The translations under genes were made by a program, and so were the position numbers. Positions 1 to 10,019 of a stretch of 47,096 nt of DNA are shown one piece after another. The DNA is taken from contig RPFO01000379.1 of NCBI GenBank assembly GCA_009746045.1, positions 1 to 47,096 of the forward strand. The letters run 5' to 3'. Position 1 is the first letter of the stretch, and every line of letters starts with the position of its first letter. The notes under the pieces were generated by a model. The model had not been told where the DNA came from, ran no database searches, and saw only the letters and a program-made list of their open reading frames with translations. This DNA comes from Mesostigma viride. Lineage: Eukaryota; Streptophyta; Mesostigmatophyceae; Mesostigmatales; Mesostigmataceae.

Positions 1-2909
1 ACCTCCTGCCCAGACGGCTGGCGAGTGGTACCCCGATCCGGAGGTACGCGTCGGCCGCCTTGATCACGGTGTTTCTCATAATCAGGTTTGTAAGGGTCAC
101 GTTGTTCACACCGACCTGTAAGCTACCTCGACGTCGTCATACCAGAGACTGAAGAGGTCGCGCGGGTCGGAGGTTTGCGTACCGGCGTGTACGACTTCCG
201 TAGAAGGCGGTACTTGTGATAGGCACCGTTGGTAGGAGTGTTACCGGCGCTCGTGAGAGCTTCGAGATACCGCGAACAGGGACACGGAGAAGACGATCTC
301 CCAGCCCACCACGTGCCTCGGTGCCGAGGGTACAGAACGGTATTGGAGCAATGGATGCTGATTCGCGCACCGTTGCCGGAACCGGCCATAATCGTCCTCC
401 GAATCCAGAAGACGTTAAAGAACCAGTGTTCCCGATCAAACTCGTTTTCACTCGAGCTTCCACCGTCCACTCTCCGTACCCATCGGTTGGCGGTGGGCTC
501 CGGTCGTGTTGAGATCGGTCATTTGGACGTACGGGTGTTCGAACTCTGTGCGGGACACGTCACTGCGCGCCACTGACGGCGGTCACCGACGACAACGAAC
601 CCGCTCGTGCCCGTCCCCGTGTTTGGCCACGCTTCGTCAGATTGTTTGGGGTCGTCGAACCACCTTCCCAGCCACGCCGTGTTGGAGCCGGAGCCCGCCC
701 CTCCGTACGACGCCAAACCATGTCATTTTGGCTGCCGTCGAGGACATCCGCCCCGGGGCCCCTTCGCCATGATGGGAGAACGTGCCGTTGGGGAGGGACG
801 CGCGCACGTGGCACTCTGCGTCCCCGAGTCGTTCAAACGCAGGACGCCGCCGGAAACGTTGTGGGCCGGACACGAGCTTCAAAGGTCTTGCCCCCGACCT
901 CGGACACTGCGTTCGGTTGAATCCCACCGCGCCGTCTGTCGCGACCCCGACGCCAGAGCGGCGAGATTCCATGCTCGGTTTCCGGCGCCTCGCGGTCGGC
1001 GGGGGACGGCGATGGTAGCGGACAGCAAGAGCATGCCCGCCCTCGAAGTTGCCAGAGAGGAGCCGGTGTGTGTCCCCCTTGTCTTTGCGAGGTCTCGCCG
1101 GCGCCACCGCGCGTGCCAGGTCAGCGCGCGGACTCGAGTAACGACGGAGCTCCGTCCACGTACAACCCCGCGTTGTCCGACGACAGGTGTCGTTGGCGGA
1201 CGCCCTTTTGTACTCTGAAAGTAGTCGTACGAGTATGTTTGATTGGAGCGTTGCCCGTAAGTAGACCGTTTCCGAACGAAGAAATTGCTTGTATGCGGAA
1301 GTTTGACAGTCTCGTCGTCAGGTTCGAGTGGGAAAACACCTGAAAACCTGATGGGAATAGTAGGCCCCCGTCCTTGGAATACGTGAACAGGCCAAACAAA
1401 CCCCTCCTGACCAATTGAACGATAATTTAATCAAATACGTACCGGCCGCGTTCATAAAATTGACCGCGTCCGATTCCACGTTCGCGCTGTGCTCGACCCT
1501 CAACTTGCCGCCTGGTACCACGAAGAATCGGACGTATAATTGACTAGGCGTGGGCGTAAAGTTGTCGATATAAACCAAAGGACATTGCCAGAGGTGTTGG
1601 TGAGGGCGGACGTGATCGTGACCGAAAACTCAATCTCGACGTTGTCGGTGCTCAAATTTAACAGACTTAACGGGACGTTCGACACATACGCGTAATCCGA
1701 TGTCCCCGAAGTGGGAATCACGAGGGCCCCCCGTGATGCTCGCAGAACCGGCGATATTAGCCACGGTAATGGCGGGATGCCGAATTGGAGTCGTGTTGCC
1801 GTTCGGCTCGAGAATTGGAAGTTCATGAGTGAGTTTGACCCGGTCTGGTATCCCAACTTCACGGTTTTGTCCACGATTTCGAGATTCCCGGTCGCGTTCG
1901 TGCTCTCGAGAACGCCGCCACCTTCACATCCCCTCCCGCCACCGCGTTCCCGGCGCTGGTGATCGTGTTGGAGCTCGTTAGGGCTCCTGCGACGGCCACC
2001 GTGCCGCTTGCGCTCGTCAGCTCGAGATTGCCCGCACTGGTCGTCACTTTGCCGCTGCCGCCTGCCGTGCTCGTCAGGGTCAGGTCCTTGGTCACCGCCA
2101 CCGTGGACGACGACACGGCGCTCATCGTGGCATTGGTCACGGAGATCCCGCCCACATCCACGCGGTTGGCCGCCGCCCCCGCCGAGGTCAAGGACAGAGT
2201 CCCGCTGCTGGTGGTGATGCCCGCGTCTTCACTTCACGCTATCCACGGTAACCGAACCGGTGCCGTTCGAGGTGATGGAAAGATCCGCATCGGCCACGTT
2301 GTTGCCGATGCCGGACGTCTTGACTCGGACTGTTGTCCACCAGGACGGCGCCGGTGCCGTTCGAAACCAAGTTCATGTTGAGATCGTTTTCGATGCGGAC
2401 AGAGATGCGTCGGTTACAGTGACGCCGCCCAGCTTGAGGGCGGCCGCGGAGGACCCCGCTGAGCTGATGGCCAAAGTGCCGCTCGAGGTGGTGACCGCGT
2501 TGTCGGTGAACTTGACGCCCTCCATGAGGACCGACTTGGTCGCGCCTCCCGTGATGGAAATATCGACATCGGAGGAGGAGCCAAGGCGGCGGGGTCATCA
2601 CCACGTCCGAGACCCGCACAGTCCCGCGTGGGAGGACGGGCGAGATTCCGGAGACCGTGCTGACCGTGTTGCCATCCAGCGTGACGTTGTCGACCTGCAG
2701 CGCCCCGTCGATGTCCGCCGTCCCCGATGACCTTGAACTTTTCAACGCGTCTCGCGCCATCCCCTTGTTTGTTGGGCTTTACTAGGATGCTGTCCTGCGC
2801 CTTGAACCAGGTCCTTGACGCTCGCATCCGGTTTCAGATCGCCCATCAGATCGGTCGCGTGCAGTTTTCCGAAACGAGCAATTTTGAGTTTGTCCAGCGA
2901 CGTGGCCAT
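1..2909 (-). pseudogene. Decayed upstream copy of the fibre/adhesin-like gene
   Basis: This region is a second, diverged copy of the gene at 2970-5678. It begins with the same MATSLDKL-type head (start at 2909) and keeps matching segments in the same order: the serine/threonine/glycine beta-repeat block (about 1860-2750), the MDKTVKL segment (about 1860), an NAAGTYLIK segment (about 1440) and a WYDDV segment (about 140). The reading frame changes repeatedly and no single frame covers more than about 120 residues of the homologous part. The gene runs off the left edge of the window. Frame breaks differ from those of the neighbouring copy: across the NAAGTYLIK site this copy is in frame while the other is not. 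A TATA-like GTATAC lies about 20 bases before the start. It is either a true pseudogene or a diverged copy further damaged by sequence errors. Confidence 0.7.
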
Positions 2910-2969
2910 TTTTTATTCGCGTATACTTGAAGTACAGAAAATATATGGTGCCGCTCTATCCGTCATTCT

Positions 2970-5678
2970 CTAATACGACATCTGGCTCTCGGTGATGACG
3001 GCGGCGGTTGCGGCCCCGATGGCGCCCATGCTGTTGCCGGAGGTCACGGTGTTCGGGGCGGGGTTGATCCCGACCCACCCGTTGCTGCCGCCCGACCCGC
3101 GCACCTTGACGAGTTGCAGCCCCTCGTTGTTGGCGATGCGGAACCCGTACGTGACGGTCTGGTCGGCGGCATACATCTCCTTCCAACCGTACAGCATGGT
3201 GTTGGCGTTGACGAGCGCCTGGCCGGAGACGAAGCGGACGTCATCGTACCACACGTCGCCGACGACGGCACCGTTCAACACCAGCTGCGGGTTGGATCCC
3301 AGCGAGCCGTTGGTCGAGGAGGCCACGAGGACGCCGTCCAGATAGAACTTGACCTCCGCCCCGCTCATGGTGATGCACAGAGTGAACGGCTCGGCGTGCA
3401 CGGGGGTGGACATGACGATGGCGGCGTTGAGGCCGTCCGAGAAGGTCAGGAAGCCCCCGCTCGAGACCTGAACCTGCAGCCAGCCGTACCCGATCAGGTC
3501 GGTCAAGAGGGTCAGTGTGGACAGGTCGAACTGGGGGAGGACCTTGACGATCAGGGAGAAGGTGCCGGTGATGTTGGGGGACACGGTGTCGAACTGGGAG
3601 CCGGACTCCTTGAGCACGCCGGCGGCGACGGTGCCGGTGCCACTGAAGGTGGCGCTGCCGACGGTGCTGGCCTTGCCCGAGGAAAACTCCCACCGGAGCG
3701 CGTCGCTGCCACTGGCAAGAGAGGCGAGGTTGACGTTGGTGGCGGGCGCCTCGCGGTCGGAGGCGGCGATGGTGCGAGATAGCAAGAGCTGCCCGCCCTC
3801 AAAGTGCCAGTAGGATCCAGTGTGGTCTCCCTTGTCCTGGGAGGTCTCGCCGGCGCCCATGTGCCATGTGAGGGCGCGGCTCGAGTAGGACGAGCTGCCG
3901 TCCACGTACAGACCGGCGCTGTCAGAGGCCGCGTTCGTCGAGGCCACGCCCTTGGTCACCTTGAAGTAGTCGACCGACCAGTTCTGGTTAGCCGTCTCGC
4001 TATAGCTGCCGATGCCGAGCGTGCTAGACAGGTTGCTGGTGAAAGAGTTGGTCACGACGGTCGTGGGGCTGCCGCCGAACGTGATGGGCACAGTGGCCCC
4101 TCCATCCTTGGAGTAGGTGAACGCGGCCGTGCAAACCCCGCCAGAGTAGGACAGAGCCACTTGACCAGGTAGGTGCCAGCGGCGTTCAAAAAGTTGACGT
4201 TGTCCGAGGTAACCACGGGCTGCGAGACGCCAGCGGAAATCCTGTCGAGACGCAGTGCGCCGCTCACGGCGGACAGACGCATCGCCGACTGAACCTGGTT
4301 GGCCGCGTCGCTGAAACTCTCGATACCGAAGAACTGATACCTGCCGCCGTGCTGGTGGCCAGGCCGGCGGTAAGGGTCATCGGGAATTCCACGTTGACAT
4401 TTTCCGTGGCCCAGTCGACGACGGTCTTTGGAATGTTGGTATACGCTGAAGGGTAGTAGAAGAAAGCACGGGACGAGTTGGTGGTGCTGATGTTCAAGGC
4501 CCCTCCGCTGACAGACGCACCGGCGAATGCGCTGACGTTGATGTTGTACGCGGCCACGGCGTTGGCGCTGCTGGTGAACGGGAAGTCCATGATCGTGGCA
4601 GAGCCGGGCTGGTAGCTCAGCTTCACGGTCTTGTCCATGACCTCGAGGTTTCCGCTGGCGTTCGTGCTCTCGAGCACGCCCGCCACCTTCAGGTCCCCTC
4701 CCACGACCATGTTGCCGGTGCTGGTGATCGTACTAGAGCCCGTCAGAGCCCCCGTGACCGCCACCGTGCCGCTCGCGCTGGTCAGCTCCAGATTGCCCGC
4801 CGAGGTGGTCACCTTGCCGCTGCCACCCGCCGTGCTGGTCAGGGTCAGGTCCTTCGCCACCGTCACGGTGCTCGCCGACGCCGCGCTAATGCTCGCGTTC
4901 GTCACTGTGAGACCGCCCACGTCCACCCGGTTGGCCGCCGCCCCCGCCGAGGTCAAGGACAGAGTCCCGCTGCTGGTGGTGATGTTCGCGGTCTTCACCT
5001 TCACGCTGTCGATCGCGACCGACCCGGTGCCGTTGGACGTGATCGAGAGATCCGCGTTGGCCACGTTGTTGCTGATGCCGGACGCCTTCACACGGACGTT
5101 GTCCATCAGGACGGCGCCGGCGCCGTTGGAGGCCATGGTCAGGTTTCCGTTGGCGGTGGAGGAGGACACGGAGGCGTCGGTGACGGTGACGCCGCCCAGC
5201 TTGAGCGCGGCCGTGGACGACCCGGCAGAGCTGATCGCCAGGGTGCCGCTGGAGGTGGTGACCGCGTTGTCGGTGAACTTGACGCCCTCCACGAGGACGG
5301 ACTTGGTCGCACCGCCGACGATGGACAGGTCGACGTCGGAAGAGGGGGTCAGAGCCGCGGCGGTCACCATCACGTCCGCGACCCGCACCGACCCGGCATT
5401 GGACGAAAGGGACAGCGACCCGGTCGACGTGCTGACGGTGTTGTCGTCGATCACGACGTTGTCGACCTGCATGGCGCCCTCGACGCTGGCCGTGCCGATG
5501 ATCTGAAACTTCTTCACGCGTCTGCGCCGAGACCGAGATTCGGCTTGATGATGATGCTGTCCTGGGCCTTCACGATCAGGTCCTTGACGCTCGCCTGGGC
5601 GTCCAAATCGCCCATGAGAGCCGTGGTGTACAATTTTCCGTAACGCACGACGGACAATTGGTCGAGAGAGGTGGCCAT
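2970..5678 (-). CDS. Fibre/adhesin-like repeat protein with LamG-like C-terminal region, frame-broken
   Basis: This encodes roughly 900 residues in three or four frames. After a ~55-residue head there is a long block of repeated short beta-strand units rich in S, T, G, A and V (about 5500-4640), like the stalks of phage tail fibres and bacterial adhesins. The C-terminal third (about 3700-3150) reads as a concanavalin/LamG-like sandwich, with FSLIVKV, KFYLDGVLV and WYDDVRF strands. Breaks occur near 5520, 4345 and 4165, each moving into an adjacent frame whose translation continues the protein. No signal peptide or membrane segment is visible. By analogy it would be a virion surface fibre or glycan-binding protein. 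A TATAATAC element lies about 20 bases before the ATG at 5678. The identification is by composition and pattern, not by a specific family match. Confidence 0.6.
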
Positions 5679-5736
5679 TTCTAGTGAGTGTATTATACCC
5701 TATCAGGAGAAAAAAAAACGCACACGTACGTAACGG
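5679..5736. promoter_or_regulatory. Divergent promoter region between fibre gene and CxxxC-type zinc-knuckle gene
   Basis: A 58-base gap separates two divergent starts (5678 minus, 5737 plus). It holds GTATAATAC on the minus strand about 20 bases before the fibre ATG, and an A-run (about 5710-5718) on the plus side. The TATA-like element recurs before many genes in this window. Confidence 0.4.
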
Positions 5737-6087
5737 ATGTCGGCTCGTGTGCGGTGTTGCGCCCGGACCAAGGCCGGGACACGGTGCAAACGGAATTCCA
5801 AAGGCTCTCACATGTGCGTGACGCACCTCCGACGCATGGCTGCCCCGGCCAAGCCCAAGGTGCGCATCGTGCGATACGTGCCGACGGTAGTCTACGTGGA
5901 CCGACGCACGTACGACCTTCCCCGCCCTCCTCCTCCTCCTCCCGCGACGAAGGACGTCGCGACGGCGACGACATCCACGACGACGACGACGGGGACGTCG
6001 ACGTCGACAAATGACGACGACGAAGACCCCGACCACGGAACGAGCCAGGGTCGTCTCCGGAGGCGAAATAAACGTCGCGTCCGTTAG
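5737..6087 (+). CDS. Small basic protein with N-terminal Cys/His zinc-knuckle-like motif
   Basis: This encodes 116 residues. The first ~30 carry the pattern CC-x2-T-x-GTRC...C-x2-H (RCCARTKAGTRC ... MCVTHLRR), a short Cys/His motif found at the N-terminus of many small giant-virus and bacterial proteins (DUF5763-like, from memory). A proline run, a threonine/serine stretch, an acidic patch and a basic tail follow. It is probably a nucleic-acid- or partner-binding protein; no enzymatic residues are visible. The minus-strand gene at 20613-21320 has the same N-terminal pattern. The stop codon lies five bases before the ATG of the nuclease gene downstream, which suggests co-transcription. Confidence 0.65.
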   Translation: MSARVRCCARTKAGTRCKRNSKGSHMCVTHLRRMAAPAKPKVRIVRYVPTVVYVDRRTYDLPRPPPPPPATKDVATATTSTTTTTGTSTSTNDDDEDPDHGTSQGRLRRRNKRRVR

Positions 6088-6091
6088 TACC

Positions 6092-6558
6092 ATGGAAACC
6101 ATCAAGGACAGCGACGTCCACAGCTTCACGTTGCAGGGGCTCCGGCTGCAGTGCAAGGTCGTCAGTTGCTACGACGGCGACACGGCGCGCGTCGTGACGA
6201 TGTTCCCCTGGTCCTCGCAGCCTCAGAAGTTGACGTTGCGCCTGGCCGGGATCAACGCGCCCGAGATCAATCCTCGCGTGCACGATCTGGACAGGGACGA
6301 GATCCGATATCGAGCGAAGATCTCCGCAACGCGCTCATCCGTAAGGTGACGAACTGCGTCTTGCAACTCGGAGACGTGGACCTGTCCCAGACGGATTTGC
6401 AGAAGATCTTGGACACGAACACCAAACTGGTCGACGTGAGCATGGGCCGTTTCGACGCGTTCGGCCGCGTCCTCGCGACCGTCTACGCGGACGGGGTCGA
6501 CGTCAACCACGAGATGGTCAAGGAGGGGTACGCGACGCCGTTCGGTTCGATCGCCTGA
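6092..6558 (+). CDS. Staphylococcal-nuclease-like (thermonuclease) domain protein, one frameshift
   Basis: This is a Ca2+-dependent phosphodiesterase fold of the SNase/TNc family, about 155 residues. The order of motifs is right: a YDGDTARV strand, LRLAGINAPE (the first catalytic Arg and the Glu of the RxxGIxxPE signature), then FGRVLATVYADG, which matches the (Y/F)GR segment with the second Arg. The frame changes near 6310-6320, between the APE motif and the following helix, and both halves fit the family. I chose ATG 6092 (METIKDSD) over the upstream ATG 6011, which lies inside the preceding gene. There is no signal peptide, so the enzyme should act inside the host cell or the virion, in DNA/RNA degradation or repair. 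Confidence 0.75.
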
Positions 6559-6592
6559 TTTATTTTGTGGCGACACGGTGACAGGGTGAAAG

Positions 6593-7188
6593 ATGAGCGC
6601 GGCGTTGCTGCTCCTCCCGCTCGGCGTGGCACTGGGAGCCGGCGGATGGTACCTGTACAAGGTCGCGGAGGAGAGGGAGGCGGAGGTCGGCGAGTGCAAG
6701 GAGGCGAAGTGGAAGGAGCAGATCTGTCTCGGGTCTAGATGGTACGTCGGGGAGAGCGTGACGAAGGACAAGATTCCCGCGATCCCGAAAGAGGAGGCCG
6801 CCAAGGTGTTGACCAAACTCAACGGTGGTCCGTTTCAGCTGGCGTTCGAGTTCAAGGACGAGGAGCTGCCGAAATGGTACGTGTTGGAGAGCGACGGCGG
6901 CTTCATCATGGCGGAGGACGCGGCGCGCGCCGAGAAATCCGACGCGACGCCCGAAGCCAGGAGAAGGAGGTCGTCACGGCGTTGGATGACGGGTACTTCT
7001 CGAAGAAGTGGCTCCAGGCGATCAAGCCCGAGAGCCGTTCCGGCCGTTTCGCGGACCGGTTCCCGACCCGGACGTTGAAACACACGGTGTTCGACGGCGG
7101 ATCGTGGGGGATCACGGTCGTGAAGGAGGCGGACGCGTCGACCAAGACATTTGCCTACGCGTTCTGGACCGCGCCGTCCGATCTGTGA
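6593..7188 (+). CDS. Membrane-anchored protein of unknown function, one frameshift
   Basis: The N-terminus has a hydrophobic segment of about 20 residues (ALLLLPLGVALGAGGWYLY), which would be a signal anchor, followed by a charged soluble domain with two cysteines (GECKEAKWKEQICLG). The frame changes near 6960; the second frame continues with a plausible soluble domain ending in AFWTAPSDL at 7188. The total is about 198 residues. It follows the nuclease by 34 bases on the same strand. I do not recognise a family. It could be a virion membrane protein with an exposed C-terminal domain. Confidence 0.55.
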
Positions 7189-7265
7189 TCACTGGGACGA
7201 CACGATCCGACACATTGGGAATGATAAAACGCGGAGCCGACACTCGACCGCACTCCGAGTGAGAC

Positions 7266-7631
7266 ATGGAGAGAATCTGCTTCCACCCCGACCCCTCCCC
7301 CGGGCGTCATGGTGGCGACGACTGCCCGGGAATCGGGGAGCTCGAGCTCATCGAGCACGCCGATTGTCTGAACCTCTGCGGCAACTGCTGCGAGCGGATG
7401 AACCGACTCTGTCGCCACTGTGGATACGTGATGGTCCGGAGAGTGAAGGAGGCCAGAAGGTTCGCGATCCAAAACGGTTACAACCGCTTGTCGGCCGAAC
7501 GCGATCGAACCGACACGATCGGCAGAAACGACACGATCACGAAGGACATAAAAGCCGCGAGCGACCCGGTCTTCCCCACTCTCACCTCCTCGAGCTCTCC
7601 TCCTCCCTTCGACCATGAACTGCCCCGATAA
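7266..7631 (+). CDS. Cys-rich small protein (zinc-binding candidate)
   Basis: This encodes 121 residues. The N-terminal half holds eight cysteines and several histidines, including the dense block CLNLCGNCCERMNRLCRHCG, which is consistent with a treble-clef or RING-like zinc site. The C-terminal half is polar and ends in a Ser/Pro-rich tail. It overlaps the start of the next gene by 17 bases. I do not recognise the family; ubiquitin-ligase or nucleic-acid-binding roles are only guesses. Confidence 0.5.
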   Translation: MERICFHPDPSPGRHGGDDCPGIGELELIEHADCLNLCGNCCERMNRLCRHCGYVMVRRVKEARRFAIQNGYNRLSAERDRTDTIGRNDTITKDIKAASDPVFPTLTSSSSPPPFDHELPR

Positions 7632-7815
7632 GGCGCCCATCGTATCGTGCCGCGAGAATCGGCGCAGGAGAGCGCAAGAAGCCTTTTCGTCGCCCTACTT
7701 CCCTGTTTCGGAAGTGCGCGAACTCTTGGCGTCTGTTCCGCGGAACGACCCTACGCCGCTCCACCTAGACGAGTTCGAGCGACGATACAACGCCGCGAAT
7801 CACGGTGGCGATTGA
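7615..7815 (+). CDS. Small hypothetical protein
   Basis: This encodes 66 residues (MNCPDKAPIV...YNAANHGGD), polar and mixed-charge, with no membrane segment. It starts inside the 3' end of the preceding Cys-rich gene in another frame. An alternative is that it is a frame-displaced C-terminal part of that gene. No family is recognised. Confidence 0.4.
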   Translation: MNCPDKAPIVSCRENRRRRAQEAFSSPYFPVSEVRELLASVPRNDPTPLHLDEFERRYNAANHGGD

Positions 7816-7958
7816 CGCCCCGCGCGCGCAACAATCGGCCTAATGAAACGGCCTAATAAATTGTCTATGTATGGACACGAAAACCGCACGCATGCATGCA
7901 TGGAAAGCGGAAACGAATGATTTATTACATCATAAATAATAAAGGCTTCTTTCGCGGC

Positions 7959-8342
7959 TCAAATGGCACTTATGTAATTCATGACGAACACGGCGTCGTT
8001 GTGTATGGTGAGGTGGTATAGCAGCCTCTTGTTCGGCGCGGCCTTCATGTTCTTCAACATGTCCGATTCATCGCGGCCCACGCCGTACCGTTTGTCGTAG
8101 CACGGTCCACATACGAGGAGCCAAGGGGCGGGCGATTCGTCGAGCGGGATGGTTTCTTGCCACGCCCCGTGGAACTTCCACCCTTCCTTTAGCCCTTCGC
8201 GGCGGCAGAACACGCACGCCGAGACCCGTTGGTCGTCGAGCGCGTGGAGTTGCGCGATCCTCGTGAGACGTCGCTGTTTCTTGCGACGGGCGATCGCCAG
8301 CTCGATCTCTTTTTGGTAGATGTATTGGGGCACGCCGTTCAT
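7959..8342 (-). CDS. Small zinc-binding protein with two CxxC motifs
   Basis: This encodes 127 residues. A basic N-terminal helix (ELAIARRKKQRRLTRI) is followed by ACVFCRREG and, about 35 residues later, LVCGPCYDKRYG. Two CxxC knuckles at this spacing suggest one zinc site of zinc-ribbon type. The histidine-containing stretch between them resembles HNH-type proteins only loosely. The 5' flank is a GA microsatellite (8349-8394) instead of the usual TATA-like leader. It has convergent neighbours downstream, with an AATAATAAAGG sequence at its 3' side. Function unknown. Confidence 0.55.
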   Translation of the reverse strand: MNGVPQYIYQKEIELAIARRKKQRRLTRIAQLHALDDQRVSACVFCRREGLKEGWKFHGAWQETIPLDESPAPWLLVCGPCYDKRYGVGRDESDMLKNMKAAPNKRLLYHLTIHNDAVFVMNYISAI

Positions 8343-8348
8343 CCTCGA

Positions 8349-8363
8349 AGAGAGAGAGAGAGA

Positions 8364-8394
<31 letters not shown>
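8349..8394. repeat. GA dinucleotide microsatellite
   Basis: This is about 46 bases of nearly pure GA repeat with one TGTG interruption. It sits between the end of the minus-strand membrane-protein gene (8397) and the start of the minus-strand zinc-protein gene (8342), so it occupies the expected leader of the latter. Confidence 0.9.
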
Positions 8395-8396
8395 GA

Positions 8397-8702
8397 TCAG
8401 GCCATCCAGTTCTGCACGCTTTTATTGCGAGGAGGGCGGAACCACATCCGCCATCCGACGGCCAGGATGACGACGAGTAGGAAGAGGACGACACATCCGA
8501 GTCGGGTCGTCGTGTCGTATTGGATGACGTCATCTTCCAGTGGAACGTACCTATGAGGTTGGTCGGAACGCAGTACGACGCGAGTCCCGTCGCACAACGT
8601 TCCTTTTAGAAGCACGTCGGGCCGGTCGGAATCGATCGCGGTCGACGCGACCCAGATGGACAGCACGAGCAGGACCGCGAAGGATAGGTGCGGTAGAATC
8701 AT
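8397..8702 (-). CDS. Small two-pass membrane protein
   Basis: This encodes 101 residues. It has an N-terminal hydrophobic segment (LSFAVLLVLSIWVAST), a ~45-residue polar loop and a second hydrophobic segment (LGCVVLFLLVVILAVGW), then a short basic tail. This topology is typical of small virion or ER-membrane proteins. A TATA-like AGTATAAGG lies about 10 bases upstream of the ATG at 8702. No family is recognised. Confidence 0.55.
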   Translation of the reverse strand: MILPHLSFAVLLVLSIWVASTAIDSDRPDVLLKGTLCDGTRVVLRSDQPHRYVPLEDDVIQYDTTTRLGCVVLFLLVVILAVGWRMWFRPPRNKSVQNWMA

Positions 8703-8718
8703 CGATCCTTATACTCCC

Positions 8719-8958
8719 TTACGGCGATAATCGCCCGGTCGCGCCCATTCGCACGCAAAACTTGCGGTTCCACCCCATGGCCTCGAACAAGACGTGGAGC
8801 AGGGCCGCAGAAACCGCCACTTGCAGGAAGACGCCGTTCTCCTTGGCCGCGGACTCCTCGTCGTGTTTCTTGTGAAGATGTCGCGCGAGGGCCATGACTC
8901 CCGTCATCGCCGCCGACACCACGAGCGCTTCCACGAGCACGACACCGAAGCGAGACAT
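8719..8958 (-). CDS. Small two-pass membrane protein
   Basis: This encodes 79 residues. One segment spans residues 5-25 (FGVVLVEALVVSAAMTGVMAL), a polar HLHKKHDEES linker follows, and a second hydrophobic segment covers about 45-60 (LQVAVSAALLHVLFEAMGW). It is divergent from the gene at 8983, with a 24-base intergenic gap containing TATA-like sequence for both directions. It is probably a viral membrane protein. No family is recognised. Confidence 0.5.
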   Translation of the reverse strand: MSRFGVVLVEALVVSAAMTGVMALARHLHKKHDEESAAKENGVFLQVAVSAALLHVLFEAMGWNRKFCVRMGATGRLSP

Positions 8959-8982
8959 ATTGTATCATTAGGAAGCGATAAA

Positions 8983-9536
8983 ATGGCCGAGACGATCCAA
9001 CAGTGGGAACTGGACGTCCTTGCCGCGTGTCTCTCGTCCGAGCACGACATTTCCCGCCGGATCCTGTGCGTCATAGGATCAACTGACGCCACGTTCGGGT
9101 CGGCGGTCGTGCACGACCCTGTCTCCGCGCTCGTGGACGTCCGTGAGGCGCGGGAATGGACGACCGGACTCGGACAACTGTTGAAAGACGCGTGCAGGTT
9201 CCCGCGGTACCGCAAGTACCTGTTTTTGTTCCGCCGCGACGGGGAGAGGTCGATCCAAGTACCATCCGGACCGTCCGCGCGTGTTGCGCGGGGTTCGACG
9301 TGGAGACGTTCGACATCATGGAAGACCTGTGGAGTCCGTACGGCAGCGCGGCGTACACAACGCCGCCGTTCGTCGCTCACATGCGATCTCTGTTACGCCT
9401 AAAACTGCACGAGGAGACGGACGCGTATGACGCCGAGGTCACGCCAAGCCGTACATTCGCGCGGCCGCCAGATCGGCGGTCGACAAGCGCGGGACGCAGA
9501 GACGGGCCAGCGATGCGACGGGCTTCGCTGTCCTAG
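8983..9536 (+). CDS. Nuclease-fold-like protein related to the KilA-N gene C-terminal domain, frameshifted
   Basis: The segment VDVREAREWTTGLGQLLKD...RYRKYLFLF aligns with VEVKDVKDWMKGIGQLFGY...GYKKRLLIF in the KilA-N gene at 21881. The shared pattern is (V)xVxxxxxWxxGxGQLxx...YxKxLxxF, typical of PD-(D/E)XK-like folds. In this copy the E-x-K pair of the active site reads D-V-R, so catalysis may be lost. The frame changes near 9260; the second frame continues with FDVETFDIMEDLW, the counterpart of CGIELAMYEDLY. The 3' limit is uncertain, because it runs into the convergent gene at 9439-9942 and a third frame is also open there. It has a short TATA-like leader shared with the divergent gene at 8958. 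Confidence 0.55.
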
Positions 9537-9942
9537 CTGCGACGACGGCTTCGGCGCATTGGTCGGCGACGGTCGCTCGCGTCGCGAGCCTTTGGGACTC
9601 CCAGAACCGCCAAAAGGACGCCACGGCGCAGATGTCGTCCGTGACGGCGTTGTAGTTGTCGCGGGAGTGGTACCTCTTCAAAATCTCCTCGAACCCGTCC
9701 TCGAAGGACGCGGTCGCGATGAGAGCTCGCGTCACATACGTCACGAGGTCGACGGGCGTCGAGCACGTGCGGCAGAGATACTTGAGCATCAGATCGGCGC
9801 CGTCCAGAGGCGAGACGCCGACCCTATCACACGCGAGCGCGAAGTCCGGAACCCCTCTCTCTCGGACTCTGGACACGTGGCGGAAACGAGGGCGACAAGA
9901 CGCGCAGACGGAGCGACGGATACAGGACCCGTCACATGTCAT
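9439..9942 (-). CDS. Hypothetical protein with N-terminal Cys motifs
   Basis: This encodes about 167 residues from ATG 9942, which I prefer to the upstream 10014 start because a TACTATAC element lies in between. The N-terminus has CDGSC and CASC, and a CRTC motif appears about 60 residues on, so a zinc site is possible. The rest is helical and alanine-rich (VADQCAEAVVAART). The 3' end overlaps the convergent gene at 8983 by about 100 bases. No family is recognised. Confidence 0.45.
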   Translation of the reverse strand: MTCDGSCIRRSVCASCRPRFRHVSRVRERGVPDFALACDRVGVSPLDGADLMLKYLCRTCSTPVDLVTYVTRALIATASFEDGFEEILKRYHSRDNYNAVTDDICAVASFWRFWESQRLATRATVADQCAEAVVAARTAKPVASLARLCVPRLSTADLAAARMYGLA

Positions 9943-10019
9943 ATCGGGCTCCTCGCGAGAAGCGCGGATGTTCGCGCGGATAAAAAGAACGAACCGTATA
10001 GTAATACCCCTCACGCATT

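Noticed and set aside
1-1300. Plus-strand ORFs of up to about 200 residues at the left edge
   Set aside because: The region aligns on the minus strand with the fibre gene copy. The plus-strand frames are Arg/Pro-rich shadows.
9440-9654. Plus-strand third frame continuing the 8983 gene to about 9654
   Set aside because: It overlaps the minus-strand gene at 9439-9942 almost completely. The minus frame has a more globular composition and an uninterrupted ORF, so the plus-strand gene was ended at 9536. Uncertain.
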